From positions 512,222-576,221 of the forward strand of contig NW_003314273.1 in assembly GCF_000143415.4 (NCBI RefSeq): a stretch of 64,000 nucleotides of DNA, in the 5' to 3' direction. This DNA is from Selaginella moellendorffii. Lineage: Eukaryota; Streptophyta; Lycopodiopsida; Selaginellales; Selaginellaceae. Below are positions 34,720-45,098 of the stretch, piece by piece. The notes beneath the pieces were generated by a model. That model was not told the origin of the DNA. It worked only from the letters and a program-made list of their open reading frames with translations, and ran no database searches. The position numbers were made by a program, and so were the translations under genes. Numbering within the stretch: the first letter of the stretch is position 1; the number at the start of each line of letters is the position of its first letter.

Positions 34720-35480
34720 ATATTACTTTCTATAACCCATTTAATTTATATGAATTTTTTATGATGCTGTATAGATTGAATAATTCTTTGGAGACTTTTT
34801 GGATGATATTCTTTACAATATGTTAAAGGTGACTATTAATTTCATTGATAATGTTTTGATCCACTTTAAGGGGACATAGGAGGAACACACTTGTGATGTT
34901 TGTAAAACATTGGGATCAGCTATAGGAAGTTAATTTGACATTGATACGGTTAAAATATATATATCTTGAGGATTATATTTTTCATGAAAATTTACAAATT
35001 GATTTTGACAAACTTGTGGATGTTATGAAGTTCTCTATTCCAAAGTGCATGAACAATATGCAACACTTTCTTGACAAGGTGTAATATCTTTTTCATGTTA
35101 TTGTCTTTTTTATCATTGCAAGCATTAATGAAGTTGTTCATACTATTTTTCATCTAATTTGGGATTGTGAATAGACATTTATAGATCTTAAAGATGTGTT
35201 GACAATTTTTCTAGTTTTTGAGTATTTTAACTACACTCAACCTTTTGTAAATGCTTTTGACATTATCTCAAAGGTGTGTTGTTGCAAAAGAGCATGATTG
35301 TGTTTGGTTAATATAATTCTATTGTGTATATTAGCCATATGTTGCAACTAATGGAGGTGAACTACTCCATGAAAACAAAACTTTCAAAAAGATTTATGCG
35401 TATTTGCATAGTTTTTAGACATTGTTAAAAGGTGATTATATTGCAGTCTTTTCATTATTAAAGTGGAAGAATTTTGCTAG
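34720..35480 (+). pseudogene. Ty3/gypsy reverse transcriptase-RNase H relic (unit 2)
   Basis: Near-identical counterpart of 16,700-17,470, with the same stops and the same residual KFS.PK..NNMQHFL and LKDVL motifs. It was already dead before duplication. Confidence 0.7.
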
Positions 35481-36091
35481 TGTAATGCATGTGATTATGG
35501 GATGAAATTTGGATATATTGTTATTGTGGATTCTTGGAACTTTCAGGAATAAATAAGGATAAAATAGCCACTAAGGGTTCTTTCATCCTTTTCCAGTTGG
35601 TTTAAGGGGAGAAAGATAGTGTGGTATCGGAGCAAATGGCACGGGTTCAAATCCTATTAATTAGTGGTTACTTAAAAATATAATATACCCTTGAGCAACA
35701 TATATTCCTACTCCTAAATTTGAAATCGTACGTATTGGGCATCCATGCGTACATCCTTCCTCTTAGTAGAGTATCCACGAACGAAGGTATCCACTGTGGG
35801 ACTACGGTATGAGTGGATGACTAGTTGCCTTATATGGAATAACTGGTTTACACAATAAAAGGATTAGTAAATTCAATATGGAAATAGAAGTGTTGCTAAT
35901 TCAATATGGAAATAGCATGATCTAACATTGCTAATAGAGTTGAGTTTACTTTTACGATTGCTATAAGTTGATAATATTAGGACTTGGGATTAATATTTGA
36001 TGACCATTCTTGCACTACTTGGAGCAAAGTTTGTTAAACACTTCTGCCACATATAAATGAGATAATAGTAATGTTATGTGGAGTATAAAGT

Positions 36092-37241
36092 TGTCATGAA
36101 TGTGACTTTGGGTATCGAAAGTTACTTGTCGGCTAGTCCTTACGGACACAATTTCCTTACTGCCACGATAGCAGGAGGTCAGTATTGTTGGACCCATTAT
36201 CAGTTCTCACTTGGGATAATTGAGAAATTAATCAATAACCATGCACTTAGATTGGATAAATATAACGTAGGAACCCCTATGTGTTTCTTGCTGAGCATAC
36301 TCAGCCTAGTTTGAGAAACTTGTGTCATTGGCTTGTACTTGCTAGTATTAAGAACCCGCATAATATTGAGTTTGGTCCCTCAATATTGTTAGATGATAGC
36401 TTATCGTGTCTACCAAACACTCTTACTATCATACCTTTTGTGTTAGTCTCATTTTGGTCCCAAATGCTATTTATAAAAAGTGTCCAAATTTGCTTATTTA
36501 GCATATCTACGGAATGTAGAGATTCTCATGAACACAATAATGTTCGTCTCGTATCCAAATTTGCAATCTAAGAACATTCCATATTTAGTAAGTTTTAAGC
36601 TTATTCTAGAGACTAACTTCTGGTACTAAGGGAAGCTTGGGGTGAAAGCCCAAAGCGTGTGTTCCTCAAAGGGGGGGGGATGGAGGCTATGGGGGGTTCC
36701 AAATGTATAGTAGGGATAGTGGGTAGGTCGCACATGGCTGATCAACCTGAGGCATAGTTTAACTCTTGCTTACATGTTTCTCTTTGTTTTGCATTTGGCT
36801 TAGGTCTAAGCCCAAGTTCCACACCATACTAGCTAGTGAAGTACCCATGTCTTTATGTTAGGCCACCGGTATTCCAAAATAACACTAGACTCCGTTTGGC
36901 TCCGTTTTGCATGCTGATCTTGTCATTAGGATGTTGGTTGCTCTATGACTGTTTCAAGTCACTCTAGGCTCCTGTCCCTTCACTCCTTTGGCTATATGCT
37001 TGGGAGTTGCTTTATGGTCCAGTTCCGTCACTTAGCTCCATGCTTGGTAGTTTGGGATTTGTTCTTTCGTTTAGTGGCCCAAGGCCTTGAACCTCAGGTT
37101 CCACACCACTTGTCCTTTGGACACGTGGCATGTGACACATGGCATATGACATATGGCACATGGAGGGTTTAGGTTCCACTTCATAGTGTTATCCTATGAT
37201 AAATCATTATAGGATAGGAGGTAAAAACCAAGTGCGCTACA
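36092..37241 (+). mobile_element. Solo LTR with 5-bp target duplication (unit 2)
   Basis: 1,150 bp, starts TGTCATGAATGTGAC and ends GTGCGCTACA, flanked by the same AAAGT duplication (36,087-36,091 and 37,242-37,246) as the unit 1 solo LTR. It was therefore inserted once and copied by the segmental duplication. Confidence 0.9.
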
Positions 37242-37782
37242 AAAGTGGATGATTGGTATTTGTTTATTTTCCCAATTTTATAGTGTATAATTTACCTAAT
37301 GGGCTCTTTGCTTAGTAGAAAGGATTGTATCAAATGTTGTGGCAAGTTAGATTCCAAATTTATGATCATCACCAATTTATGTCATCATTGTGGTGAACTT
37401 AGATATTATAAAACTGATTATTCACAATTGAAGAATAAGTAATAAAGAAAAAAGAATAGTTAATCTTTTATTAGCATTAAGTTGAATACTAAAAAGTTGC
37501 AAAATTTGCAAAGTAAAGATGACAAAAAAGACTATTCTGATTAAAGGAAGAGACTTTTAATCACTATTTGATAACTCAACTATATGTAGAATAATTAAAG
37601 GAACCTCAAGAGAAGGCATAACATAGTTTATGCAAGGTTAAACATCTTTGTCTTTGTTATTTAGTGCTAGGTCATAACAGTGTATTATTTGAAGTTGTTA
37701 AAGTTGGGAAGCTAGACAATTTGCATCCCTCATAAAGCATTGTTTGTAATACAGAGAAATACTGTTCTTCTTTATTCAGAAT

Positions 37783-38127
37783 TCAAGATTGCTTCTTTAG
37801 TGGGATATGGCTGAAATCAAATATCTCCTTGAGACCGAAAATAAGTTTCTCTGCATCTTGATCTCCATCTGATGACGATTCTTCCACCATATAAGCAATA
37901 GCATCATCCCTAATATTGTCCTTGAACTCCACATGCTCTCCATCACTAAAAACAGCTTCTCCTCCTTCCTCTGAACCACATGAGCTTGACGATCTTGTTA
38001 CCAAGCACACATACTTCTGCCACCAATTTGCTTTTTGAAACTGTTGTATGACATTGAATTTAGCAGACACAAAACTTTTTATTTGTTCTTTTTTAGATAC
38101 AACATCCTATGAGTCCATTCTGAGTTC
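37783..38127 (-). pseudogene. Acidic-protein exon fragment with inverted 5' part (unit 2)
   Basis: The C-terminal 65-70 residues are as at 20,526. Bases 37,994-38,127 are the exact-length reverse complement of 20,737-20,870, so the open frame starts with unrelated residues and the splice acceptor is lost. Confidence 0.5.
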
Positions 38128-38157
38128 ATGCAGCTCAACAGCAAACATGACCAAAAT

Positions 38158-39712
38158 GAAGAAACGAGAAATGAAGTTGGCTCCGAGCTCGAGAAGTTGG
38201 CTGCAAGGATTGGTCAACTGGAGGCCAGTGCTCGGACTCTAGCATCGGAGAAGCCAACTCTCAAGAGTCAAATCCAGAAGTTGGATCTCCAAGCAAGTTG
38301 AGCAGCACAGGAGGAGGCCACTAAAGCTATAGACCAGTTAAGTCGAGAGAAGATCGACCTTCTCGAGGACTCGACTCCAAAGATTTGCAACTGTCCAAGA
38401 CGTGAAAGCAGTGCGTGACAACCGTGTCTCAGGGCTCCAGGCGGAGAAGTCCATCACACTTCAGGCGTCTAAACAGGCCAGCGACCAGCCTCCACACTCT
38501 TCTAAGTCAAGAGAAGATCAATGGATCAAGTTTGACTACACTCTACAGTGTCTGGAGCAAGGAGGGATCTATCTTATCAGCTTTCCAGTCGACGGAGATG
38601 AGACAGGAGATACTGCTGCGGTATAATGTTCACAGCTTGAAGGAATAGTAGCAAGGGAACGACTGCAACGAGATGGTGATAGCGAGAATATGATATAGCT
38701 GAAGCTGCTCGTGACGGTGGGGGTATTCGGATTCACAGAGAGGGCTGCAGAGACTATAAGACAGACTACACTCGACGTTCTCTGTCATCTGGTAGAGCTC
38801 TCTAGTTGACGGAGACTTTGAAAACGGGTCAGGGCTGTCCAGGAATGCTCGTACAGCTGCTCGGATGAAAGTATCAGCAAAGAACTCAGTGTCAGATTGC
38901 TTCAAGGGAAATCAAATCCAAAAGTTGGAGCGGGAAAACTCGGAGCTGTGGCCAAATATCCAAGCAAGTCGAGCACCACAGTAGCAGGTCACTAAAGCGT
39001 CAAGTCTGAGCTAAAGACCAGTCTCCACACTCTAAGTCGAGGGAAGATCAACGACTGGAATTGAAAGTTTCGGAAGATGGTGGCCGAGATGGAGAGTCGA
39101 AAGCGGCGGTTGACGAGGCTCCAGGCGGAGCAGTCGGCTGGAAGTGCAGCAGAGTCCATCAAACTTCGGCATCTAAACAGGCTAGCCCGCCTCCACACTC
39201 TTCTAAGTCAAGAGAAGATCAATGGATCAAGTTGGGCTACACTCTACAGTGTCTGGAGCAAGGAGGGATCTATCTTATCGGCTTTCCAGTGGACGGAGAT
39301 GATTCAGGAGCGCCTGCTGCGGTAAGGCTGTCCATGGTAGTAGCGAGGAACGACGTAAACCAGTGTCAGATGGCTGCAAGATGGCGAGAAGACGATATAG
39401 CTGAAGCTGCTCGTGACTGGGGTTTCGGATGGCTGCAGAGACTATAAGACAGACTACGCTAGACGTTCTCTGTCATCTGGTGGAATGAGGGAAGTGTTCG
39501 GACAGGAGTTCTTGAAGGAGAAGCCCCAGGGGATAATGGCTGACGGAGTCGAATCCGCTGCACGAGGTGGAGCTCTCGGCGAGAGCACGTGATGGCGGAG
39601 TTTGGAAGTGCAAAGGCGAGGCTGGAGAAGCAAGTAACTGGCAGCTGATGGAGAGGATCACGGGACTCGAGGCGCTGGAGGAGAGAGAGACGTGCCAGAT
39701 GCAAAGCAAAGT
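38158..39712 (+). repeat. Tandem duplication unit 3 (truncated)
   Basis: Third partial copy, matching 23,107-24,660 almost base for base. Homology stops after CAGATGCAAAGCAAAG at about 39,712, where unit 2 continues with CTTTGGGCGAG and this copy passes into sequence leading to a Ty1/copia relic. Confidence 0.85.
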
Positions 39713-39784
39713 GAATAAGCCGGACTTGGTTAGAAGTGAGGATGGTGTCCACATAAAGCTCTAGGAAGAGAAATCCTTTGCCTT

Positions 39785-40680
39785 TTAAGACATATCTCTT
39801 TGCAAAATTCGAGATGGCGGACCTTGGTGAGCTGCATTACTGCCTTGGAATCCAAGTACGACGCAACAGGAGACATGGGATTCTCGAGCTCTCTCAAGAA
39901 AAATACATCTTAGATGTACTTCAGAGGTACTCTATGCTCGATGCTAATCCTGTGGCCACTCCTAAGCCCTCAGGCCTTAAGCTTTCTAAAGCTTCTACAT
40001 CCGAGACATAATGCACTGCCGAGGAGGAGAAAAGCGCCAGAACTCTCTACCGTTCGATGGTCAGCAGCTTGATATATCTCGTGATTTCAACAAGGCCAGA
40101 TTTGGTAGGCTGCGTGGCAAAGTACTTGGAAAATCTATCGCAAGAACACTTTGCTGCTGTTAAGAGAATCCTGAGGTTGCTGGAACTAAGCACTACTCTC
40201 TTCAATTTTCCAGAGGAGAGAGCTCCACCTCTGATGCCAACTGGGCGGGAGACGTAAATGACAGGAGATCAACGACAGGCTATGTCTTCCTCCTGAATGG
40301 GAACGTGGTGAGCTGATGCTCGAAGAAGCAGGCTATCACAGCCATGTCCTCAACGGAATCAGAATACGTAGCAGCAGCAGCAGCAGCAAAAGAAGCAGTG
40401 TGGCTGAGCAAGCTGCTTGAAGACTTGCGAATCCGAGTCCCTCCCATCAAGCTTTAGTGTGACAATCAGTCTCTCAGATGAAATGGAACCTCAGTTTGAT
40501 GTGCTTCGTTCTTGAATAGAATCGAGAGTTCCTTGTGGGAACTCATTGACAAAGGCAAAATTCTTCTGGAATTTTGTCCTACCAACACAATGCTGGCAGA
40601 CGTCCTGACCAAGGCTTTACCTCGTGTACAGCATCAAGTCTTCCTAAAGACACTCAAGCTAGGTGACGGAAACCTTGAGG
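39785..40680 (+). pseudogene. Ty1/copia reverse transcriptase-RNase H relic
   Basis: Translated fragments follow the copia order: F.MADLGELHYCLGIQV, ILELSQEKYILDVLQRY, YRSMVSSLIYLV..TRPDL, DRRSTTGYVFLLNG, SKKQAITAMSSTESEY (RNase H), CDNQS, and MLADVLTKALP at the end. Several stops and frameshifts (for example after residue 77, at about 40,010, and at 40,257) break it. Unrelated to the Ty3 relics. It ends at a polypurine stretch and an LTR start. Confidence 0.8.
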
Positions 40681-41000
40681 AGGAGTGTTGGGAAGCACAA
40701 GGTCCACATCACTAGCCAACCGTCAAGAGTCGTCACATCCTCTTGTATAGAACCACCAAGACGCAATGAAGTAGCTACCGAGCCATATCCACAAATCCTA
40801 CATCCCGGCCTTGTGGAAAACCCCCACGAGTGCTTCTTTCTCCTCTTCCTTGGTCGTCCGCGAGAAGAAGTAATCCACTATATCTTCGCGCGCCCAGTCC
40901 GATTATGTCATCCAGATCGCTTGCATATCATCCCTGGCTTTTTCTAGAGGATCCATCTATAGTTTCAGGCGATCAAGAGCTCCCCAAGCTAGATGCGTTC
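40677..41000 (+). repeat. Polypurine tract and start of copia 3' LTR
   Basis: GAGGAGGAG at 40,677-40,685 is followed by TGTTGGGAAGCAC at 40,686, a typical copia 3' LTR start right after the RNase H end. No second LTR copy is in the window, so the LTR end is not defined; the right boundary given is a guess. Confidence 0.5.
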
Positions 41001-41135
41001 TCATCCATGGTGCTGCAGACCTGGGATTGCCTTTGTCGCCCACATCGCCGCGCTGGATCAGGAAATCGATAGAGCGCTGGATCGAGAGATCGATCGAAAA
41101 AGCAAAGCCCTAGAATTTGATTACATCGTCCCTCC

Positions 41136-41146
41136 TTTAGGGCTTT
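41136..41146 (+). promoter_or_regulatory. Telo-box-like motif before PPR gene
   Basis: TTTAGGGCTTT directly abuts the ATG at 41,147, and an inverted AAAGCCCTAG lies about 30 bp upstream. Similar motifs precede most genes of the island. Confidence 0.4.
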
Positions 41147-43525
41147 ATGCAAATGCTACAACAGCCCAGTGTCTCCTCGCTTCTCCTGGCGCTCAAGGAA
41201 TGCGGCAGCGCGCGGGATCTCCTGCGGGGAAGGATCGTCCACGGCGATGCGATCCAATCCGGCCTCGCGGCGGACATCTTCGTCGCCACGACGCTGGTAA
41301 GCATGTACTCCAAATGCGGCAGCATGGCCGACGCGCGCAAGGTCTTCGACGCCATGCCCAGCCGGAATCTGGTCTCCTGGACCGCTCTCATGCTGGGATA
41401 CGCGCAGAACGGGGAACCCGAGCTCGCGCTGGGACTGTTCCAGCAGCTCCAGCACTGTGCCACTTCGCTGGATCGATCGACTCTCCTAGCGGCGCTTACG
41501 GCCTGCCGGAATCTGGCTGCCAAGGGACAGGAATGCGAGAGCTTGAGAAGGAGCTGCTTAGAGAAGGGGGCGGACATCCATTGTCTTGCTGCGAAGAATG
41601 GATTGGAAGAAGATATCTTCGTGGCGAGTAGCTTGGTGGATATGTACGTCAAGTGTGGGAGCTTGGTGGATGCTCTTCGGGTTTTCCGCGGGATTCCACG
41701 CAACAATGTGGTCTCGTGGACTGCCATGGTTTTCGGCTACGTGCAAAACGGGGAGTTCGCGACTGGATTGGCGCTCTTTGCTCGGATGCAGCTGGAAGGC
41801 TGTGATCCGGGAGATCAAACTTTTGTCGCTGCGATCAAGGCGTGCAGTGGCTTGGCAGCGAAAGAAGAAGGCCGAAAGAGATATGGTTGCAAGGTGGTCG
41901 TGAAGGAAAAATCGTTGGAGAAAGGAAGAGTGATCCACTCTCAGGCAGCCAACTGCGGATGCGACCAATTCGTTACGAGTAGCCTGGTGGAGATGTATCT
42001 CAAGTGCGGGAGTGTGGTGGATGCTCGTCGAGTCTTTGACGGGATTCCACGTAAGAATGTGGTGTCTTGGACGACGCTCATCCTAGGATACGTCCAGGTC
42101 GGGAGACCAATGGTAGCTTTGGAACTTTTTGCGTTGATGCAGCAGGAAGGTTGCTCTCCGGATGCTAAGACCTTCGTTGTTGCCTTGCAGGCCTGCGCGA
42201 GCTTGGCAGCTATGGAAGATGAGGACGAAGGCAAGACGAAGAAGAGCTCGAAGTCATTGCTGCTGAGAAAAGGTACGAGCATTCATTTTCAAGCTGTTCA
42301 AGCGGGTTTTAGTTCTGATGTTTTCTTGGGCAGCAGCTTGATCAACATGTACGCGAAGTGTGGAAGTATCTTGCGTGCTCAGGAGGTGTTTGACCTGATG
42401 AAGTTTCATGACGTTGTTTCTTGGACAACGTTGATCCTCGGGTACGCTCAGAACGGAGAAGGTGAGCATGCGTTACTTCTCTTTCAAATAGCTCTTGACA
42501 AGAACTTGGTAAACTCTCAGAGCTTCGTTGCAGCTCTGAAGGCATGCACGAGTCCGCTGGAAGGGCTGGAGGACGCTGACGGGAAGCTGCTTAAACTCGA
42601 GAGAGGAATGGCCGTCCACTCCGAGGCCGCTCGAAGAGGCTACGAGCCGGACATCTTTGTGGCGAGCACACTAGTCGACTTTTACGCAATGTGTGGAAGC
42701 CTGGAGGATGCTAGCCGTGTCTTCAACCGGATGGAGAAACACAACTCGGTAACTTGGAAGGCAATGCTACAGGCTTGCGTCCACAACGGAGAAGCAGAGA
42801 CGGCACTACACTTGTTCGCGTGCATGAACTTGGAAGGCTTCGTGCCGGACAGCGGGGCATTCAGTGTGGCTCTGAAGGCCTGCTCGAGCACCGGAGCACT
42901 GGAAGTGGGACGAAGTCTACACAGGGAACTTCGGATTTCTGGCCTGATGGACGACACAATGGTGGCGAACTGCCTGTTGGACTTCTACGGCAAGTGTGGC
43001 AGCATGGTGGAAGCTCAGGAGGTATTCAACTCGATTTCTTCCAGAGATGTGATATCTTGGACTTCGCTGATTGCAGGATACAGTCAAAGAGGCGAGATCG
43101 ACAGAGTTTTCTGCCTGCTCCGCGACATGAGAGACGATGGCTTGGATCCAAACAAAGTGACGCTCCTGGCAGTCTTAAGCGCGTGCAGTCATGCCGGCCT
43201 GGTTGACAGAGGTAAGGAGTTTTTCTTTTCCATGGGCTCCAAGTATGGGCTAGCTCCAGAGCTTGAGCATTACCACTGTGTGATAGATATGCTGGGAAGA
43301 GCCAACCAGCTCGAGGAGGCAGTGGCGATGGTGAAGTCGATGCCTCACAAAGCCAACGTGGTTACATGGACGATTGTACTGACCGCCTGCCGGAAGTGGA
43401 AGAACGTAGAGGTGGGAAGAATTGCTTTTGAGTCGCTACTGAGATTGGATTCCAGGCACACAGCGGCTCATGACTTGATGGCTAACATTTTAGAGAATAC
43501 CCAAGACAATGCTGCTGGGTTCTAG
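41147..43525 (+). CDS. PLS-type pentatricopeptide repeat protein, 792 aa
   Basis: Intronless. Roughly 20 PPR motifs of P, L and S type span residues about 30-780, with clear signatures such as LVSMYSKCGSMADARKVFD, NLVSWTALMLGYAQNGE and ACSHAGLVDRGKEFF. The last repeats (HYHCVIDMLGRA... then VTWTIVLTACRKWKNVEVG) run into a short partial E-like tail. There is no complete E+ or DYW domain, so it would need a partner deaminase if it edits RNA. PLS proteins usually act on organellar RNA; no clear transit peptide is evident. Unusual are four charged inserts of 10-20 residues before the conserved ..G..IH element of successive L motifs (about residues 125, 250, 370 and 485). The ATG at 41,147 is the first in frame after the telo-box-like motif. 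Confidence 0.9.
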   Translation: MQMLQQPSVSSLLLALKECGSARDLLRGRIVHGDAIQSGLAADIFVATTLVSMYSKCGSMADARKVFDAMPSRNLVSWTALMLGYAQNGEPELALGLFQQLQHCATSLDRSTLLAALTACRNLAAKGQECESLRRSCLEKGADIHCLAAKNGLEEDIFVASSLVDMYVKCGSLVDALRVFRGIPRNNVVSWTAMVFGYVQNGEFATGLALFARMQLEGCDPGDQTFVAAIKACSGLAAKEEGRKRYGCKVVVKEKSLEKGRVIHSQAANCGCDQFVTSSLVEMYLKCGSVVDARRVFDGIPRKNVVSWTTLILGYVQVGRPMVALELFALMQQEGCSPDAKTFVVALQACASLAAMEDEDEGKTKKSSKSLLLRKGTSIHFQAVQAGFSSDVFLGSSLINMYAKCGSILRAQEVFDLMKFHDVVSWTTLILGYAQNGEGEHALLLFQIALDKNLVNSQSFVAALKACTSPLEGLEDADGKLLKLERGMAVHSEAARRGYEPDIFVASTLVDFYAMCGSLEDASRVFNRMEKHNSVTWKAMLQACVHNGEAETALHLFACMNLEGFVPDSGAFSVALKACSSTGALEVGRSLHRELRISGLMDDTMVANCLLDFYGKCGSMVEAQEVFNSISSRDVISWTSLIAGYSQRGEIDRVFCLLRDMRDDGLDPNKVTLLAVLSACSHAGLVDRGKEFFFSMGSKYGLAPELEHYHCVIDMLGRANQLEEAVAMVKSMPHKANVVTWTIVLTACRKWKNVEVGRIAFESLLRLDSRHTAAHDLMANILENTQDNAAGF

Positions 43526-43886
43526 ATCTGGAAGAACCCAGCGTTTTTCTGTTTAGATCTATAACTTGGGTATATGGAAACTTTCTCTTGCTTCTCTCCT
43601 TGATCGCTTAGCTTGAATAGCATTCCAGGAAGAGAAAGAAAGCACCTCTTCTAGCTACTTCTATACAAAATGGAAGAGCTCCTTTTAGTCGGAGGAAAAG
43701 ATTTCTTCGCTCTCTGCGAGAGAGAATCAAACACTCACTGTCGAGGACACTCTGTGAGATGATTCTATGGCGTTTAGACAGGAAAAATCTCACAAGGAAT
43801 GGCCCCAAAGCATCACTCTTCGCTCCCAGCGTATCAGCGAATGCCACGAGAGGCGCTGCATCGTGATCATTGGGGAGCAAGCATCC
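43526..43886. other. Intergenic, 3' end of the PPR gene
   Basis: No gene supported. A minus-strand frame (43,608-43,880) has no recognisable motif and probably arises by chance. Confidence 0.4.
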
Positions 43887-43940
43887 TTTTAGGGTTAGCC
43901 CTAAATTTTGCCCTTCTAAGTCAGAGGGGGATTTAGGGCT
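43887..43940 (+). promoter_or_regulatory. Telo-box-like motifs
   Basis: TTTTAGGGTTAGCCCTAAA (43,887-43,905) and ATTTAGGGCT (43,931-43,940) lie 9-60 bp before the ATG at 43,949. Confidence 0.45.
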
Positions 43941-43948
43941 CTTGGGCT

Positions 43949-44913
43949 ATGGCGCACGCTGCCGTGGAGGGTTTGGAGGTCGCGGCAGCTGTGGCCGAGC
44001 TCGCCGATGCCGCCATGGGAGCATACGAGCGTCGCAAGCACCACGCCGTGGCGGTGCAGCGGGATGCCGAGGAAGCGCTGGTGAAGGAAAGGGCCGAGAA
44101 TGACAAGCTTCGCTCGGCGCTCGACATGTACAGGGATGTGATCCAGGAATTCTCGTCCAGGGGATTGCTGGAGCATATGCATCAGTTGAATGGGATGGAT
44201 CCGGATCAGGTTAGTCGATCTCTCCTGTTCCCTTTTGGAGAATTGAGACGAATTGGGTCATTGTGGTTGTCAGCTGTGTGATAAACTCAAAGAGCGAGTC
44301 GATTCTCCCGAGTTTTTGGAGAAACTGGGAACGATTGTCACGTCCAAAGACAAGGAGGATGGCGAGAAGGAGAACACTTGGGTTGTCTTGGATGGGATGG
44401 AGGGGGCCGAGGATTACGTTGTGATCACTCAAGAGGATATTGTCGATAGCATTGCCTCGTACATGGCAAAGTACCTCGCAACTCAACCCAAAGCTCAGGT
44501 AACGCTCTTGCAAGTTTGTTTCTCGCGATGGCTTCTAACTTCTGGAGGTTTTGCTAGAACATGTCTCCGGATGAACTGCAAAATGGTAAAGCTCGATCGA
44601 AATCTCTCGTTTCTGTGTCTTCTATAATTCTCCTTTGCCGTGTGTCTCAGCTCTTAGCAAAGCGTTTTCCGCCAAGGACAAGCCGGGATTCTTTCGGAGG
44701 CTTTGGGGAGCGGGCAAAGTAATGTACACGATCGCGTCTTGGACCGCCACTGGCGTGGGGTAAGCCATGATTTTAATTTTTTTTTGCTACTTCTTCCTGG
44801 ACTGAAGCTAAAACTTTCCTTGCTACAGGCTATACAGAAACCCGGTCCTTGTTCGAGCAGCTTTCATGGCAATTCGAACAACAGTGACTCTTCTCCTCAG
44901 ACTTCTCCGCTAA
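43949..44913 (+). CDS. Conserved plant protein with hydrophobic C-terminus, 235 aa
   Basis: Exons 43,949-44,209, 44,274-44,498, 44,558-44,585 (only 28 bp), 44,651-44,759 and 44,829-44,913 join in frame through GT-AG introns of 59-69 bp. The N-terminal 80 residues are a helical, coiled-coil-prone region (VAELADAAMGAYERRKHHA). The middle is acidic (residues 90-160), and the C-terminus is basic and hydrophobic (FFRRLWGAGKVMYTIASW, then VRAAFMAIRTTVTLLLRLL), suggesting membrane association or tail anchoring (inference). I do not recognise a named family. The splice model is supported by frame continuity only. Confidence 0.7.
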
Positions 44914-45058
44914 AAGGCGAGGAACAAAATTCGCAAATCAATCGAATCGAAGCTAAAAAGCTTGTAAAAAATCTGTACATTATGATTTCTTAGCGGTTAC
45001 AACGATGAAAATGGACGATGAATGGAAGACTAAAAAACCTTAATGGATTTCTTCTTAT

Positions 45059-45074
45059 AAAACCCTAGGGTTTT
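45059..45074 (+). promoter_or_regulatory. Palindromic telo-box before FPG
   Basis: AAAACCCTAGGGTTTT, a perfect 16-bp palindrome of two telo-box halves, 25 bp before the ATG at 45,099 and preceded by CTTATAA. Confidence 0.5.
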
Positions 45075-45098
45075 AATTGTGTTTTCGAATAGATAGCT

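Larger units (their letters stand above)
23107..38157 (+). repeat. Tandem duplication unit 2
   Basis: Second, complete copy of the tandem unit, about 15.05 kb. Its first bases (GAAGAAACGAGA at 23,107) recur at 38,158, a period of 15,051 bp to unit 3. It lacks the LTR insertion of unit 1 and instead shows the uninterrupted target site at 34,281-34,297. At 38,151-38,157 it jumps straight from sequence equivalent to 20,900 into the start of unit 3. Confidence 0.85.

Noticed and set aside
40365-40390. CAG run as a trinucleotide-expansion locus
   Set aside because: Short alanine/serine-coding run inside a dead copia RNase H relic.
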